Assembly (NCBI GenBank): GCA_008000375.1
Contig: SMOI01000123.1
Coordinates: 30,102 to 94,101, forward strand
Length of the DNA: 64,000 nt
Reading direction: 5' to 3'
From: Poteriospumella lacustris
Taxonomy: Eukaryota > Sar > Chrysophyceae > Chromulinales > Dinobryaceae
A model generated the notes under the pieces. The model was not told the origin of the DNA and searched no databases. It saw only the letters and a list, made by a program, of their open reading frames with translations. A program made the translations under genes and the position numbers. This document shows, one piece after another, positions 30,935 to 41,208 of the stretch. How positions within the stretch are numbered: position 1 is the first letter of the stretch; the number at the start of each line of letters is the position of its first letter.

Positions 30935-33313
30935 TCATCGGTTCTTATGGTTCGGTCCTTGCAACGCTTCTTGTGGATTGGCAGCATTTGCTGCGTGCAC
31001 AATGTGTTTCGCGTAGGCCGCCACCAATCGATCCGCGCGACTGCCCGTGTTCGCCTTCAACAGATACAACGGCTCGGTCATCGATGCCGGTGCACGATTC
31101 GCCAATTGTCGGGTGACGTGTTCACTCATTTCCATCACGGTGGTACGGGACGCCGGTCCCCAACGATATTGTTTCCGGACATTGGGGTGTTGAATGAACG
31201 ACGAGAAGGTCTCCAACGACGAGGAGGTCTCCTGCTCCTGCTGCTGTAGCTGCGGTAGCTGCGGCCGTGGAGGCGCTTGCAATCGATCCATCCTCTGTCC
31301 GACCTCCCGTAACATCTCTTCGGCCAGCTGTTCCATGTGTCGATTCCATCCGAATCGATCAAAGTCTTGCCCCTCGGAGAGCGTGTGCTGTTGTTCGGGG
31401 GTGAGTACACTGCGGCCTAAGTACTTTGCGAGGACCTGTTCGACCACGGCGACGTCCGCGTCGTTCCATCGGTCCGTCGCCGGCGCCGAGGTGTCTTGTA
31501 GTTGACCCAGCGGTAACCCCGCACACAAGATACCGACGATGCGATATTGATCCACAAAGACCGTGACGCCCAATCCCAAGGGAAACTGGCGGGAAGACCA
31601 TTCCGTGAGGATGGGATCCGCGGGGGCACCGTTGATGGTACCGCTACTGGACCGTTTAGCGGTGGTGGCGTTGGTAGCGCTGGTAGCGGTGGTGGCAGGT
31701 TGATGTACCGCGTATTTGCCACGCGGACCGTTGGCCATCGCCGCCGCTGTTGATGCGGCAGCGGTAGTCACGGCGATGGACGCGTCCTCCTTGGTGGAGT
31801 GGTCTCCACTGCCTGCACCACCCACCATCGCCTTGCGGAAATCACGTCGTAGGTACTCACTGAACACGGGCTTCTTCTCAACCCCGGCGCCGCCTGCCCC
31901 CTGTTGAGGCCCACGTGGATACGACGCTCTGGGTGAGACCACCGGGATACGCCACCAAAAGCTATGGGACTCCACAGCGGGTGTACACAACCCCACCGTG
32001 AAGAACGACATCCCCACGTGCGACGAGGCGAACACGTCGCAGGGCACCTTGGCATAGACCCGTTGCTGACCCAGCGCGATACTGGCGGCCATGCGACCCG
32101 CATGACGCGCATCGTAGCCGCCCGCTATGATACGGCGATAGGACAATCCAGCGAAATTGTTGTTGTCGATGTTGTTGGCACTCGTGACGGTGGTTTGTGG
32201 CGGAGGCGCGATCGCGTGGTAGACGTTGGCGCATTCTCCGGCGACCAAGACGCCCTGGGCGACTTGCAGCGATCGATTCACGGGGATACCGCCCAACAAC
32301 CGGTCGATTTCCAGGTCCTGCGTGTGCAGCAACGCTTGAATCAATCCCTGTTGACTGGGGACGACGCGTAATTCGGGGAGGGTGTCCCGCCACTCGGCCG
32401 TGACCATGCTGGGCCCCAGCATCACCACGTCGGTGGGGAACGAGGTGGAGTGTATGGTATCGTAGGTACGAGCGAGATAAACGGTGGCGGCGGTCGATTT
32501 AGAGGGGTCACTGGTGGGTTTACGGGCTTTCGTGGATGCAGCAGTGGCAGTAGCAGCAGCTGCAGCTGCAGCGGGTGACGGTGGGACGTACCCGTCGATG
32601 TAACGCACCTGGGAGAACGGCACCAACTCCACCCCACGTGACACCAGCCGCGCAGCCAGCTGCAAAGACATAAAACGTGGAAGAAGACCAGCCATTGGAC
32701 CATAGCTAGGATACACCAGCGTCACGGAGCGTTTGTATCGATGTTGCGCCGCAATCGATGCGAGATAACACGCGGCGTCCACATTCGCCCAGTTGTTCGC
32801 GCCCAACAGAGTCACATGGCCGCCATGACGCACAATTTGTGCTGCAAACTCCAGATCCTCGGGGTTTCGACTGTCACGGATGACCGCGTAGCTTTGCTGA
32901 CGGGACGACAGCAGCTCTGGACTGACGATTTTGTCGAGCAGCGGTGCCAGTGGTCGATCGAAGGCCAAAATGCACTGTTCGTACGGAAGGGACTTGCCCG
33001 ACCGCAGGCGAAGTAATTTGTCGTTCAAATCAATGGCCGGTGCATCAGTAGCCAAGTCCCCAGAAGGAACCTGCGTAATTTGAATGTCATACGGTGTCGC
33101 CGGTGATTGGCGCACAATACGTTGAAGTTCGGAGCTGGCAGCATTGGCTGCCTCTCCTTCTCCACACACCACAATCCGATACTGCGGGCGCAGATTTGGG
33201 CTGGTTTTCGATAATGATGTGGAAGGTGAGCTTTCGCACCATGTGAAGTGTTGCTCGGGGCTGCACACGCCGCTGACGACCGTAATCGCCAACACCGACC
33301 TGCGACACAGCAT
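30935..33313 (-). CDS. AIF-like mitochondrial flavin oxidoreductase
   Basis: A single exon of 792 aa from ATG 33311-33313 (MLCRRSVLAITVVSGVC); the leader is basic and hydrophobic, as for mitochondrial import. AIFM1-type features are spread along it: LPYEQCILAFDRPLAP, RDSRNPEDLEFAAQIV, HVTLLGANNWANVDAACYLA, VLVAGECANVYHAIAPP, RRIIAGGYDARHAGRMAASI and a C-terminal domain with VTVFVDQYRIVGILCAGLPL. The first dinucleotide motif is degenerate (VVCGEGEAANAASSE), so FAD binding may be altered. A long Ala/Thr/Lys insert and a Gln/Pro-rich tail make it longer than human AIFM1 (613 aa). AIF-family proteins support respiratory-chain biogenesis and, in animals, cell death. Family call good, exact function inferred. 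Confidence 0.72.
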   Translation of the reverse strand: MLCRRSVLAITVVSGVCSPEQHFTWCESSPSTSLSKTSPNLRPQYRIVVCGEGEAANAASSELQRIVRQSPATPYDIQITQVPSGDLATDAPAIDLNDKLLRLRSGKSLPYEQCILAFDRPLAPLLDKIVSPELLSSRQQSYAVIRDSRNPEDLEFAAQIVRHGGHVTLLGANNWANVDAACYLASIAAQHRYKRSVTLVYPSYGPMAGLLPRFMSLQLAARLVSRGVELVPFSQVRYIDGYVPPSPAAAAAAATATAASTKARKPTSDPSKSTAATVYLARTYDTIHSTSFPTDVVMLGPSMVTAEWRDTLPELRVVPSQQGLIQALLHTQDLEIDRLLGGIPVNRSLQVAQGVLVAGECANVYHAIAPPPQTTVTSANNIDNNNFAGLSYRRIIAGGYDARHAGRMAASIALGQQRVYAKVPCDVFASSHVGMSFFTVGLCTPAVESHSFWWRIPVVSPRASYPRGPQQGAGGAGVEKKPVFSEYLRRDFRKAMVGGAGSGDHSTKEDASIAVTTAAASTAAAMANGPRGKYAVHQPATTATSATNATTAKRSSSGTINGAPADPILTEWSSRQFPLGLGVTVFVDQYRIVGILCAGLPLGQLQDTSAPATDRWNDADVAVVEQVLAKYLGRSVLTPEQQHTLSEGQDFDRFGWNRHMEQLAEEMLREVGQRMDRLQAPPRPQLPQLQQQEQETSSSLETFSSFIQHPNVRKQYRWGPASRTTVMEMSEHVTRQLANRAPASMTEPLYLLKANTGSRADRLVAAYAKHIVHAANAANPQEALQGPNHKNR

Positions 33314-33922
33314 GAGCACTCCACTCAAACAATATCTAACGATTGGCGTTTATCTGCTTTTCGCGTGTCCCTTTTCCGCTGTTCAAGGGTGTAATAAGAC
33401 CAAGTATCAGCCATAAACAAGTGTCTTCTTCGTGCTGCTTCTGTCTCGTTCCTAGTGCCAGATCAGCACAGCAGCGCCGCCGCGGCGGCGGGCAAGGCAC
33501 CGGACACGATGACGACGATATCGCAAAACTCAACGTCATCTTTGGCGACTTCTACTGTCTCCTCTCCTCTGACCGTCGGCGAGGAGGTGACGTCTATTTC
33601 GACGTCCTTTTCCTCCGGCAGCAGCGTCGTTCGTCGTCGTCGTCGTGTCACACGTGCGGGAGGGTTGGCGATACCGGCGCCCAACGAGGAAGTGGATCGA
33701 GACCTACGACCGATTCGCACCGTGAATACACTTGAAGTCATCCCGTGCAGGGTGAAATCCACCTTGGGCACCGGAGGTGATTTTGTGTGAGAAAAGGCAC
33801 CACGCGTGGCGCTGAACACTTGTTCGTTCACAAACAAAGAAAGAAGGGCAAACAGAAATCCTAACCGGGGAGGAACCTCAGCCGTTTGCGTCTTAAAAGT
33901 GTTAGGAACTTCGTTTCGAACC
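33314..33922. promoter_or_regulatory. Divergent promoter interval with an uncertain small gene
   Basis: About 600 bp between the divergent AIF-like and PT-repeat genes. Frames are open on both strands at about 33455-33930, and a strong 3' splice-like string (TTCTGTCTCGTTCCTAG) ends at 33455. See the separate low-confidence entry. Confidence 0.4.
33509..33790 (+). CDS. Doubtful small Ser/Thr-rich reading frame
   Basis: From ATG 33509 the frame encodes about 93 aa (MTTISQNSTSSLATST...), with an RRRRRVTR basic patch and a more ordinary C-terminus (RTVNTLEVIPCRVKSTLG). A good 3' splice site at 33455 suggests it could be a downstream exon. The minus strand is open over the same bases, and the frame sits in a promoter interval, so it may be chance. 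No family recognised. Confidence 0.25.
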   Translation: MTTISQNSTSSLATSTVSSPLTVGEEVTSISTSFSSGSSVVRRRRRVTRAGGLAIPAPNEEVDRDLRPIRTVNTLEVIPCRVKSTLGTGGDFV

Positions 33923-36900
33923 ATGTATTTCATGTGGATTGTTTATTTCGTGGTGTTTGTTTGCTTGTTGACCCCTCGTGTGGATGGCGACACCATCAAC
34001 ATGGTCACCTACAACGCGTCCACCGAAGGTTGCACTGAAGTGGACGAGCAACAATACATCAGCAATAGCGTGTGTACGCAAGTAAATTTTGCCGATGGTG
34101 TGTATTTGGTTCGTATCAGCTGTACAAGTGCATCGCTTACCTCGGGGTGGACCTTTGCGCTGTTTTCGTATTCACAATCGGGTTGTCTGCGACAAAACGC
34201 CCTTCGTAGTGGCTCTGGTTCAGGCAGTGGTTGCTATTCAGCGGTACTTACGTACCTCGACTACCAGCTATTCTCTATTCGATGCGATGGATCTGCGGTG
34301 CAAACAAGTGCCCCGTCGTTTAATCCTACGCAACGCCCCACGACGGTGCCGACGTTCGTCCCCACGGCCTCGCCCACGGCGACCCCGCGTCCCAGTGCCG
34401 TACCCACCGTGTCTCCCTCTCGACAGCCGACGTCCCCACCGACGTACGCCCCGACGTACCCCATCACACCCAGCCCCACCGCATCGCCATCGTTCAAACC
34501 GGGCCTGAGCTACACCGCTCACTACGCCGTCTTCGACAACACGACGTGTGTATCGACCGCCAATGCGACCATGACGCGATCGTTCAACTCGGGGACGATT
34601 CCCGATATGGGCAATTGCTCGAGCGTTCCAATTTATCGACAGAACGAGACGACGGGGGCCACATCGGTGGTGCACGTGCCCGGTCGGTTGCATTGCTTCG
34701 ACACGACGCGGTGGACGCTCCAGTTGTACACCGATCGTACCTGTGCGTCGACCACACAGGTCCTCGAACGTTCTGAAGCTTCCACCGGCTGCTTTACACA
34801 AACCATGCCCCCCGCGTCGTCCACGGCGGTCTCGTGGCCATCGTCGGTCACGTTCAGCGTCGCCTGCGAAGAGGTGTATAAGTCGCCGGCCCCGTCATTC
34901 GCACCGACCGTGGTCCCCACACGTATACCGACCTACACCCCCACACGGTTGCCTACGGTGGTTCCATCGTTCGTACCGACGGGCGCTCCGACGTGGTCTC
35001 CCTCGAGGCTTCCCACGCGACCGCCGTCGGTTGCGCCATCGGCGCCCCCCACGGTCGGTCCGTCGATCGCTCCATCCCGCACCCCAACGGTCCGACCGTC
35101 ATTGCGTCCTACCAACGGCCCCACGGTCAATCCCACCCGCGCGCCATCGACAGCGCGTCCCTCGGTGAGTCTACGACCCTCGACGATCGCGCCCACGCGA
35201 CCGACGGCGTCGCTGGCGAAGATTCGCTTCTTCACGTTGACGTCGTCATCCGCGTCGTCGACGTCGTCGACGTCGGCTGTCGCCGCTGCCGCTGCTGCGA
35301 CCGCGGTGACCACAACGTCGACTGACGATGATCCGTTCATCGTGGCCTTCGACGAATGGATCGGACGCGACGCCGCCGCCGCCGCCGCCGCCACGACGAC
35401 GGACGCGACGGACGCGACGGAAGCGGCGGCGTCACAACGACGGCTCACCCCCGCGACGGCGTCCAACGATGACGACGACGGTGTCGATGCGACCTCTTCG
35501 ACGTACGCTACGTCCTGCGTGCGGTCCTTGGCCTCCACAACCAGCGACAGCAGCGGCAGTAGCGGCACGACGGTGACCGAGCTGGGCGCGTGGACCTTGT
35601 CGCGTAGTACCTGTGTGACGCTGTCGTCGCTGGCGACGTCGTCGTCGTCGTCGTCGTCCTCCGCCGTGGTCGAGGCCATCGCGTCGGCGTTCAACGACGA
35701 GGTCGCCGCCTTCTACATCCAGTGCCTGCCCAAGTCCTCGTCCTCGTCGTCGTCCTACAGCTGGGTCGTCTACACCTTCGCCGCGTCCACCACGTGCAGT
35801 GGCACGGCCAGTCACGTCTTCACGGGCCCATCGGCCTGTGCCTGTGCGTATACCAACGCCACCAACGCTACCGCCGCCGTCTTGAAAGCCGCACTGATGG
35901 TCGATTGCGATTTCACCGACGCGAGCGCGGCCTGCGACACGGCGAGTACCGATGCCGACGACGGTAGCCGTACCTCGTCGCAGGACGCGTTCTCCGTCTC
36001 GACCCAACGCGGCGTCCAAAACATCATCGCGGTGGTCGTGGCCGGCGCGGTGTTGGTCTTATCGTTGGCGGTGATGGTGCATAGCGCGTGGCGTCGGTAC
36101 CTGGCGACCCGTCGTGAGGCGTGGGACGACGATGGACACGACTGTTACCGCTGGTTGGAATGGGAGACCTGGTGGTACCTCGTCGATGTGCTGGTCGGAC
36201 GATGGGTCTGGCGCTGTGGACGGTTCTGTTGTGCTTGTTTCTGTTGTTGGTGCGCCTGCTGTTGGGTGTCTTCGTCTGGGTCCGGGTCTGGGTCGGTGAC
36301 TCCCCGCGACGGTGACGACGACGAGGACGAGGGCGACGGTGAAGGCTACGGCGAGGGCGAGGACCAGTTCGACCTGTGGGGGCTCGGTGGGCATCGTCGC
36401 AGCAGTCGATCGCGACCACGACGAGGCAGCGGCCCAGCGGTGGCGATGGCCGAAGCGACGTTGCTCGACGTGGAACTGGGCGGAACGGTGGCGTCTCCCC
36501 CCACGGCGGCGGCTACTACCCCCGCGGGGCTGGCGAATACCAACGCGGTCGCCGTGGCGGTGCAGCGGCGTCTCTCGGCCGCGTCGACGTCGTCGTCCAG
36601 TACGCTGCAAGTCTCGGCGCGACCGTACGACGAGCTCATGGACAGCGCCCTGCCGACCGCGCAGCTGTCGACGCGTCGGCAGCCGACCGCCGGTGGGGAC
36701 ACACCAGCGTCGTCGCTCTTCTCGTCGCTCTTCCGCTCCTCGTCACCGACGTCGTTGTCGCGCCGCGGTGGTCGTCACCGTCCACCGCCGTCGTCATCGT
36801 CGTCGCCTGTGAGCGACGCAGTGGCGGCGGTGGCGGCGCCTGTCGCGGCGATGGAACTGGCTACCACCTCAACGTCCACCGCCGCCGCCGTCACAGAGAC

Positions 36901-37786
36901 CGCCGCGGACGGTAGCCACCGTTCTCGGTCGCGACGCGTCGTGTCTGCGCCTCACGCGGAGATCGACGCAGACGACTTGGCGATCATGGCCATGTTCGCC
37001 GAGGACGACGACGATGACGACGACGATAATCGTAGTCGCCGCCGCCGCCGACGACGCCGTCACAGCAGCAGTGACAGTGACAGCGACAGTAGCAGTAGTG
37101 ACAGTGACAGTAGCAGCAGTGACAGTAGCAGCCATCACTCCGCGTACGACGAATGGGCGCAGTATGCGGACGCCTACGTCGCGGAGCACCGCCAGGGCCA
37201 CAGCCAACGTCCGCGTGCGAGCAGTAGCCAGGCGGGCGCAGCCGCAGCCGCAGACCCCGGCAGCAGTAGCAGCAGCCGCCGCGGAAACCATCGGCGGGTG
37301 ACCATGGCCCGCCATTCACGTGGAGCCGCCGCTCAGGCGAGTGCGTCCTCGTCGCGGGTACGCGACTTCTTGACGCCCAACGACCCGTACGACGACAACG
37401 ACACGGCGACCGTCACGTCCACGGCCATGGCGCGGTCGCGGTCGGCGCCGTCGTCGCCGGATATGCGTCGCCATCCACCGTCGTCGCGTGCGCCCCCACC
37501 ACCAACGACGACGTCTTTGTCATCGCGCGCCTCGCCCATGGTCGCGTCTGTGCTGCACGCGGCAGCGGCGACCTCTGCGTCACCCCAATCGCATGCGTCC
37601 CGTTCACGAACCACGACCACGACAGCGACGGGTGCTGCTCGACGTGGCAGCCCCAGTCGTCGTGCGCAGCAGGGCAGTCAGTCCGCTGCCACTGCCACCA
37701 GCTCCGCTACCGCTACCGCTGGTAGCGGAGCTGGTGGGGCATTGAATCGACCACGCCAGGGCCCAGCCCACGGCCGCCGAGGATAA
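33923..37786 (+). CDS. Type I surface glycoprotein with PT repeats
   Basis: A single exon of 1287 aa. I chose ATG 33923 because MYFMWIVYFVVFVCLLTPRV is a clean signal peptide; an in-frame ATG lies 39 codons upstream. The ectodomain has Cys-containing modules (about 25-125 and 195-320) separated by PT-repeat blocks at about 126-192 and 322-432 (PTxxPSxxPT type, as in PTRIPTYTPTRLPTVVPSF). A Ser/Thr/Ala region with N-glycosylation sequons follows. One membrane helix lies at about 700-722 (IIAVVVAGAVLVLSLAVMV). The tail begins with a Cys/Trp cluster at about 765-790 (CACFCCWCACCW), likely palmitoylated, followed by some 500 disordered residues with acidic, Arg-rich and SDSDS runs. PT-repeat proteins are widespread in heterokont algae as cell-surface or wall proteins. 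Ligand unknown. Confidence 0.75.
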   Translation: MYFMWIVYFVVFVCLLTPRVDGDTINMVTYNASTEGCTEVDEQQYISNSVCTQVNFADGVYLVRISCTSASLTSGWTFALFSYSQSGCLRQNALRSGSGSGSGCYSAVLTYLDYQLFSIRCDGSAVQTSAPSFNPTQRPTTVPTFVPTASPTATPRPSAVPTVSPSRQPTSPPTYAPTYPITPSPTASPSFKPGLSYTAHYAVFDNTTCVSTANATMTRSFNSGTIPDMGNCSSVPIYRQNETTGATSVVHVPGRLHCFDTTRWTLQLYTDRTCASTTQVLERSEASTGCFTQTMPPASSTAVSWPSSVTFSVACEEVYKSPAPSFAPTVVPTRIPTYTPTRLPTVVPSFVPTGAPTWSPSRLPTRPPSVAPSAPPTVGPSIAPSRTPTVRPSLRPTNGPTVNPTRAPSTARPSVSLRPSTIAPTRPTASLAKIRFFTLTSSSASSTSSTSAVAAAAAATAVTTTSTDDDPFIVAFDEWIGRDAAAAAAATTTDATDATEAAASQRRLTPATASNDDDDGVDATSSTYATSCVRSLASTTSDSSGSSGTTVTELGAWTLSRSTCVTLSSLATSSSSSSSSAVVEAIASAFNDEVAAFYIQCLPKSSSSSSSYSWVVYTFAASTTCSGTASHVFTGPSACACAYTNATNATAAVLKAALMVDCDFTDASAACDTASTDADDGSRTSSQDAFSVSTQRGVQNIIAVVVAGAVLVLSLAVMVHSAWRRYLATRREAWDDDGHDCYRWLEWETWWYLVDVLVGRWVWRCGRFCCACFCCWCACCWVSSSGSGSGSVTPRDGDDDEDEGDGEGYGEGEDQFDLWGLGGHRRSSRSRPRRGSGPAVAMAEATLLDVELGGTVASPPTAAATTPAGLANTNAVAVAVQRRLSAASTSSSSTLQVSARPYDELMDSALPTAQLSTRRQPTAGGDTPASSLFSSLFRSSSPTSLSRRGGRHRPPPSSSSSPVSDAVAAVAAPVAAMELATTSTSTAAAVTETAADGSHRSRSRRVVSAPHAEIDADDLAIMAMFAEDDDDDDDDNRSRRRRRRRRHSSSDSDSDSSSSDSDSSSSDSSSHHSAYDEWAQYADAYVAEHRQGHSQRPRASSSQAGAAAAADPGSSSSSRRGNHRRVTMARHSRGAAAQASASSSRVRDFLTPNDPYDDNDTATVTSTAMARSRSAPSSPDMRRHPPSSRAPPPPTTTSLSSRASPMVASVLHAAAATSASPQSHASRSRTTTTTATGAARRGSPSRRAQQGSQSAATATSSATATAGSGAGGALNRPRQGPAHGRRG

Positions 37787-37986
37787 GACACCGTTTGGCT
37801 GCATTATCTCATTCGTTCTGGCCCCTCCGCGTCCTTCTCCTCCGCTTGTTTTCCGCCGCCATTTTATATTCCGCCACTATTCTATTCGTCAGTTCTCTTT
37901 GCGCCTATCGACGGAGGAGTCGTGGGACGCCTCGTGTTGATCATCCGGCGACGATGACGAGGCGACGTACGCCAACGGGTGGTGCA

Positions 37987-38023
37987 CTGTTTTTGTTTTT
38001 GTTTTTGTTTTTGTTTTGTTCGC
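37987..38023. repeat. (GTTTTT)n hexanucleotide repeat
   Basis: About five units in the A-poor tract downstream of the PT-repeat gene. Confidence 0.85.
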
Positions 38024-38229
38024 GGCGTCCCTCGCTCGCGTCCTTCGCTCCTCCTCCTCCTCCTCCCCCCCCCCCCGCTGAGTCTTCTGTCTGTGTCCGT
38101 CTGAGTCATCGTTCACTCTCTACGCCTATCCGATTGCCCAGTGCGTTATCTGTCTCCCCCCCCCCCAACTGCACGTGGTCCGTTCTGTACAAACGTTGTA
38201 CGTTGTACGGCAACCTGGACCTGTTCGTG

Positions 38230-38325
38230 CCCTGTGTCTTCTGTGTCCCCTGTGTCTTCTGTGTCCCCTGTGTCTCCTGTGTCTCCTGTGTCTCTTGTGT
38301 CTCCTGTGTCTTCTGTGTCCCAGTT
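38230..38325. repeat. 9-bp minisatellite CTGTGTCTC/CTGTGTCCC
   Basis: About ten variants of CTGTGTCNN in tandem. A short run of C residues lies nearby at 38159-38166. Confidence 0.85.
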
Positions 38326-39384
38326 TCCTCACATCTCCCTCACCCCCCTCACCCCGTTGCCTTGTTCTGTCGCCATGAAATTACTCCCTCCCCTGTCCCA
38401 CCCACCACCCCCCATCGCCCGCCTCGCCCGTCCCGCCCACCGCGGCACGTTGGTTCGTGGCACATCTGTTTCCTGGCTCTGAAATCGGCAGAGCCTGCGT
38501 TTTGATTTTTCGCAGTGGTGCTGAGTGGCACCCTGTTTGTTCCCCCTGCGGCCCTGTGGTGTGCACAGTGCATCGGATTGTTTGTTGATGTTATGCTGTT
38601 GTTGTTGTTGTTGTTGGTCTTGTTGCTGTCTGAGTCACGCACGACGCCCCTTCCACGGGGGCGGAGTTGGCGGGGCGTACGTAGTACGTATTCCTATTTG
38701 CACGTTATGTAATCGCTTACTGCCACCACCAACCAACCGAAGCGCTCCCAGTCTGACGAATGTGGGAAAGGAGAATAAAGGGAGAGAGAGCGAAGGAGAC
38801 GATGAGGAGGAGCATCTGCTGGCGTCGTCCTGTTGTGACTGTACGCTGTACGTGTAAGAAAATGCGACCGATGGACCATGCGTTGTCTCGCCAGCTACCA
38901 GCTTGTTTGGTTCGCGTCCAACTCGCGCGTTCGCACGTTAACAAAGACTGTAGCTGTATGTACACAGCTGTACATAAACAAAAAAAGAAAAGAACATGTT
39001 ATCGCAGTGTATCGGGAAGGAGGCGGTGGAGCGTGGAGCTGTGGGGGAGGGTAAGCACCATGTACAAAATCTACTACTAGACATAGTATTTACTTATCGA
39101 GTTTGTTCAGATCATAATGTACCTGTAGGTCACCAGGCTGTCTCTGCTGCGGTCCACCTCCACCGACCGAGTGCTGGCTGGGCAGTCGCATTGAACTGAA
39201 CTATACATACGATCATCTACAGAATCCATCACAATCATACGACCTGAGAGAAGGGGTTTCCATTGGCCTCATCATATGATGTGCTTTGTTTGAACGTGCG
39301 AGCTATGACGAATCACCTTTGAACCCGCCGAAATACCCGTACCGTGTGCTCGCATTCTACCACCCCCCTATATACAGCCGTGCA

Positions 39385-41208
39385 ATGAACAACCAAGGCC
39401 AAGAAGCGCAGTTTGTCAATTTTACAACCTATTTGGGTGCAGCTCAGTGGGATGCCAAGGACGGGAACCACGCACAAACGCTGCCGCCCCGGTTAGCTCC
39501 CAGTGAATCGTTTGATGGCGACGCCGACGACAACATCAGCATGGCCGTCGAGTTGTCGTCGGTGGAGAGTGGCGCCGTGAGTAATTTCCGGGATTTCGAT
39601 CTCCGAGACTCCTCCACCGGTGGAAGCGTCAAAAGTGTCAAGAGGCGTCTGTCTGGGGACATGTCCATATCGAACACACCGAGAGAAGCCACTGCTGCGA
39701 TTTCGTTGCCAAATCGGCTGCCATTGTTCACGGCACCACCACCACCATCACCGTCTCTTCCCATTGATGATTTCTCTTCGGTAGAAATGCAGATGAATTC
39801 CGAACAACTGGAAATGCTGTCCCCGCTATCCGCGTCGGTATCGTGGCGTGGATCGTGGCGTGGATCATCACAGCCGCAGCAGCTAGAGGCGCCAACGCCA
39901 TCCGCTCCAACCGCCTCACTGGTAGAACCTCCGACCACCACCTTTGCTACACTGGCCGATGCACCGGCGGAATGGTGGAAAGAACGAGCGTCGCATCATT
40001 TCAATCGAGCGCTGCACCTGCAGCAGTTTCCTCCGCGGCGGTGGGCGTCCGCCGATGCGGGTCACAGTGTGCACAGCGACAGTGGTAGTAGTCGCTCGAC
40101 CAGTATCGCCACGTCCCTTCGCGTGGAAATCGATTCCTTTTATGACGACGATGGCGTTGGGTCCACCTCTGACGCGGCAGCTGCCGCCACCGCTGCGGCC
40201 GCGGTGTCGGCGGCGCAATACCAAGATCGCATGTTCGCGTCGTCTGTCGACAACCTTAGCTTAATCGACGCCCGCAGCGATACACTGGCCTTAAGCGATG
40301 ACAATGGCGATGACGACAGCGATCTGAGCAGTGGCGACGAAGACGAAGACGACGACGACAATGACGACGACAACGACGACGACGGCCATAGCGAGGGCAA
40401 CGACACGGCGGGGCGCAGTGGTGTCAGCAACATCAGCGACCGCCGCACCACGGCGCACGAGACAACCGTCTCCGGTCACAAGCATGGTCGCTCGCGCTCG
40501 CATGCGTCGTCGGTGATGTCCACGTCCCCGTCGATGGACTCGCACCTCAGTGACATGCAGTCGTACGACAGCCGCCACCGCTACGCCAGACCGGGCATTC
40601 CGCCGCGGTTAGCGCCCCCGTCCACCTCACCGAGTATCGCCAGTGTGCTCCGTGGCGACGATAGCTGTGAGCCCAAGAAGAAACTTCGCCGAAAACTCAC
40701 GTCGACGCCATCGGACGATGCCTCCTCCACGGCCGCGGTGGTCCTGAACCCCGCCGTTATGGTCGATGTCTCGCCGCTTTCGACGTCCCCGTCGTGGAGT
40801 ATGCGCGCGCCACTGCACGGGCAGCGACAAGAGTATCGGGCAGTCTCGTTGGCGGAACTGCCCTCCATGCTGGGGAAGCACGGGCGCAGTAGCCAAGGCG
40901 GCAACAGCAACAACAACAGCAACAGTGACGAGTATGGCGGCCCGCTGCTGGTGTCGATGGCGGACTTTGACCGACACGAGAGCGAAGCGATGTGGGCGGC
41001 AAAGCGGCAACGGTTGCCCACCAACGCGATGCCCGCCACGGACTATTCCACCGCGATTCAGCAGTCCTTGGCCCGTCGTCAAGCGATGGAGGAGGATGCA
41101 TTGGATGGCGACTCGTCCCTGATTCGGAAGCGACGAAGTCGATTGTTTCAACGGCGTCGCCTTTGGAAGCAACATCAAGCCGCACAACAGCAGCAGTCTC
41201 TCCGATGA
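39385..41208 (+). CDS. Acidic, Ser-rich protein of unknown function
   Basis: A single exon of 607 aa from ATG 39385 (MNNQGQEAQFVNFTTYLGAA); a longer frame upstream lacks an ATG. The protein is mostly predicted disordered, with Ser/Asp/Pro-rich stretches, a long acidic block (GDEDEDDDDNDDDNDDD) and an RRLSGDMS site that resembles a basophilic kinase target. More conserved-looking short segments are WWKERASHHFNRALHLQQFP and, near the end, SLAELPSMLGKHGR and AMWAAKRQRLPTNAMPATDY. A basic C-terminus (RKRRSRLFQRRRLWKQHQ) could be a nuclear localisation signal. No family recognised; a nuclear regulatory role is only a guess. Confidence 0.6.
   Translation: MNNQGQEAQFVNFTTYLGAAQWDAKDGNHAQTLPPRLAPSESFDGDADDNISMAVELSSVESGAVSNFRDFDLRDSSTGGSVKSVKRRLSGDMSISNTPREATAAISLPNRLPLFTAPPPPSPSLPIDDFSSVEMQMNSEQLEMLSPLSASVSWRGSWRGSSQPQQLEAPTPSAPTASLVEPPTTTFATLADAPAEWWKERASHHFNRALHLQQFPPRRWASADAGHSVHSDSGSSRSTSIATSLRVEIDSFYDDDGVGSTSDAAAAATAAAAVSAAQYQDRMFASSVDNLSLIDARSDTLALSDDNGDDDSDLSSGDEDEDDDDNDDDNDDDGHSEGNDTAGRSGVSNISDRRTTAHETTVSGHKHGRSRSHASSVMSTSPSMDSHLSDMQSYDSRHRYARPGIPPRLAPPSTSPSIASVLRGDDSCEPKKKLRRKLTSTPSDDASSTAAVVLNPAVMVDVSPLSTSPSWSMRAPLHGQRQEYRAVSLAELPSMLGKHGRSSQGGNSNNNSNSDEYGGPLLVSMADFDRHESEAMWAAKRQRLPTNAMPATDYSTAIQQSLARRQAMEEDALDGDSSLIRKRRSRLFQRRRLWKQHQAAQQQQSLR

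Larger units (their letters stand above)
37787..39384. other. 1.6-kb non-coding tract, A-poor then ordinary
   Basis: From 37790 to about 38640 the plus strand is again A-poor, with several simple repeats (listed separately). The rest is the 5' flank of the next gene. No gene was seen. Confidence 0.55.

Noticed and set aside
33463-33933. 156-codon minus-strand frame overlapping the start of the PT-repeat gene
   Set aside because: It overlaps the signal peptide of a well-supported gene and has no domain; likely chance openness.
34933-35694. Minus-strand frame opposite the PT-repeat gene
   Set aside because: It consists of Val/Asp/Ala repeats made by the complement of Ser/Thr codon runs; the plus strand carries the signal peptide and membrane helix.
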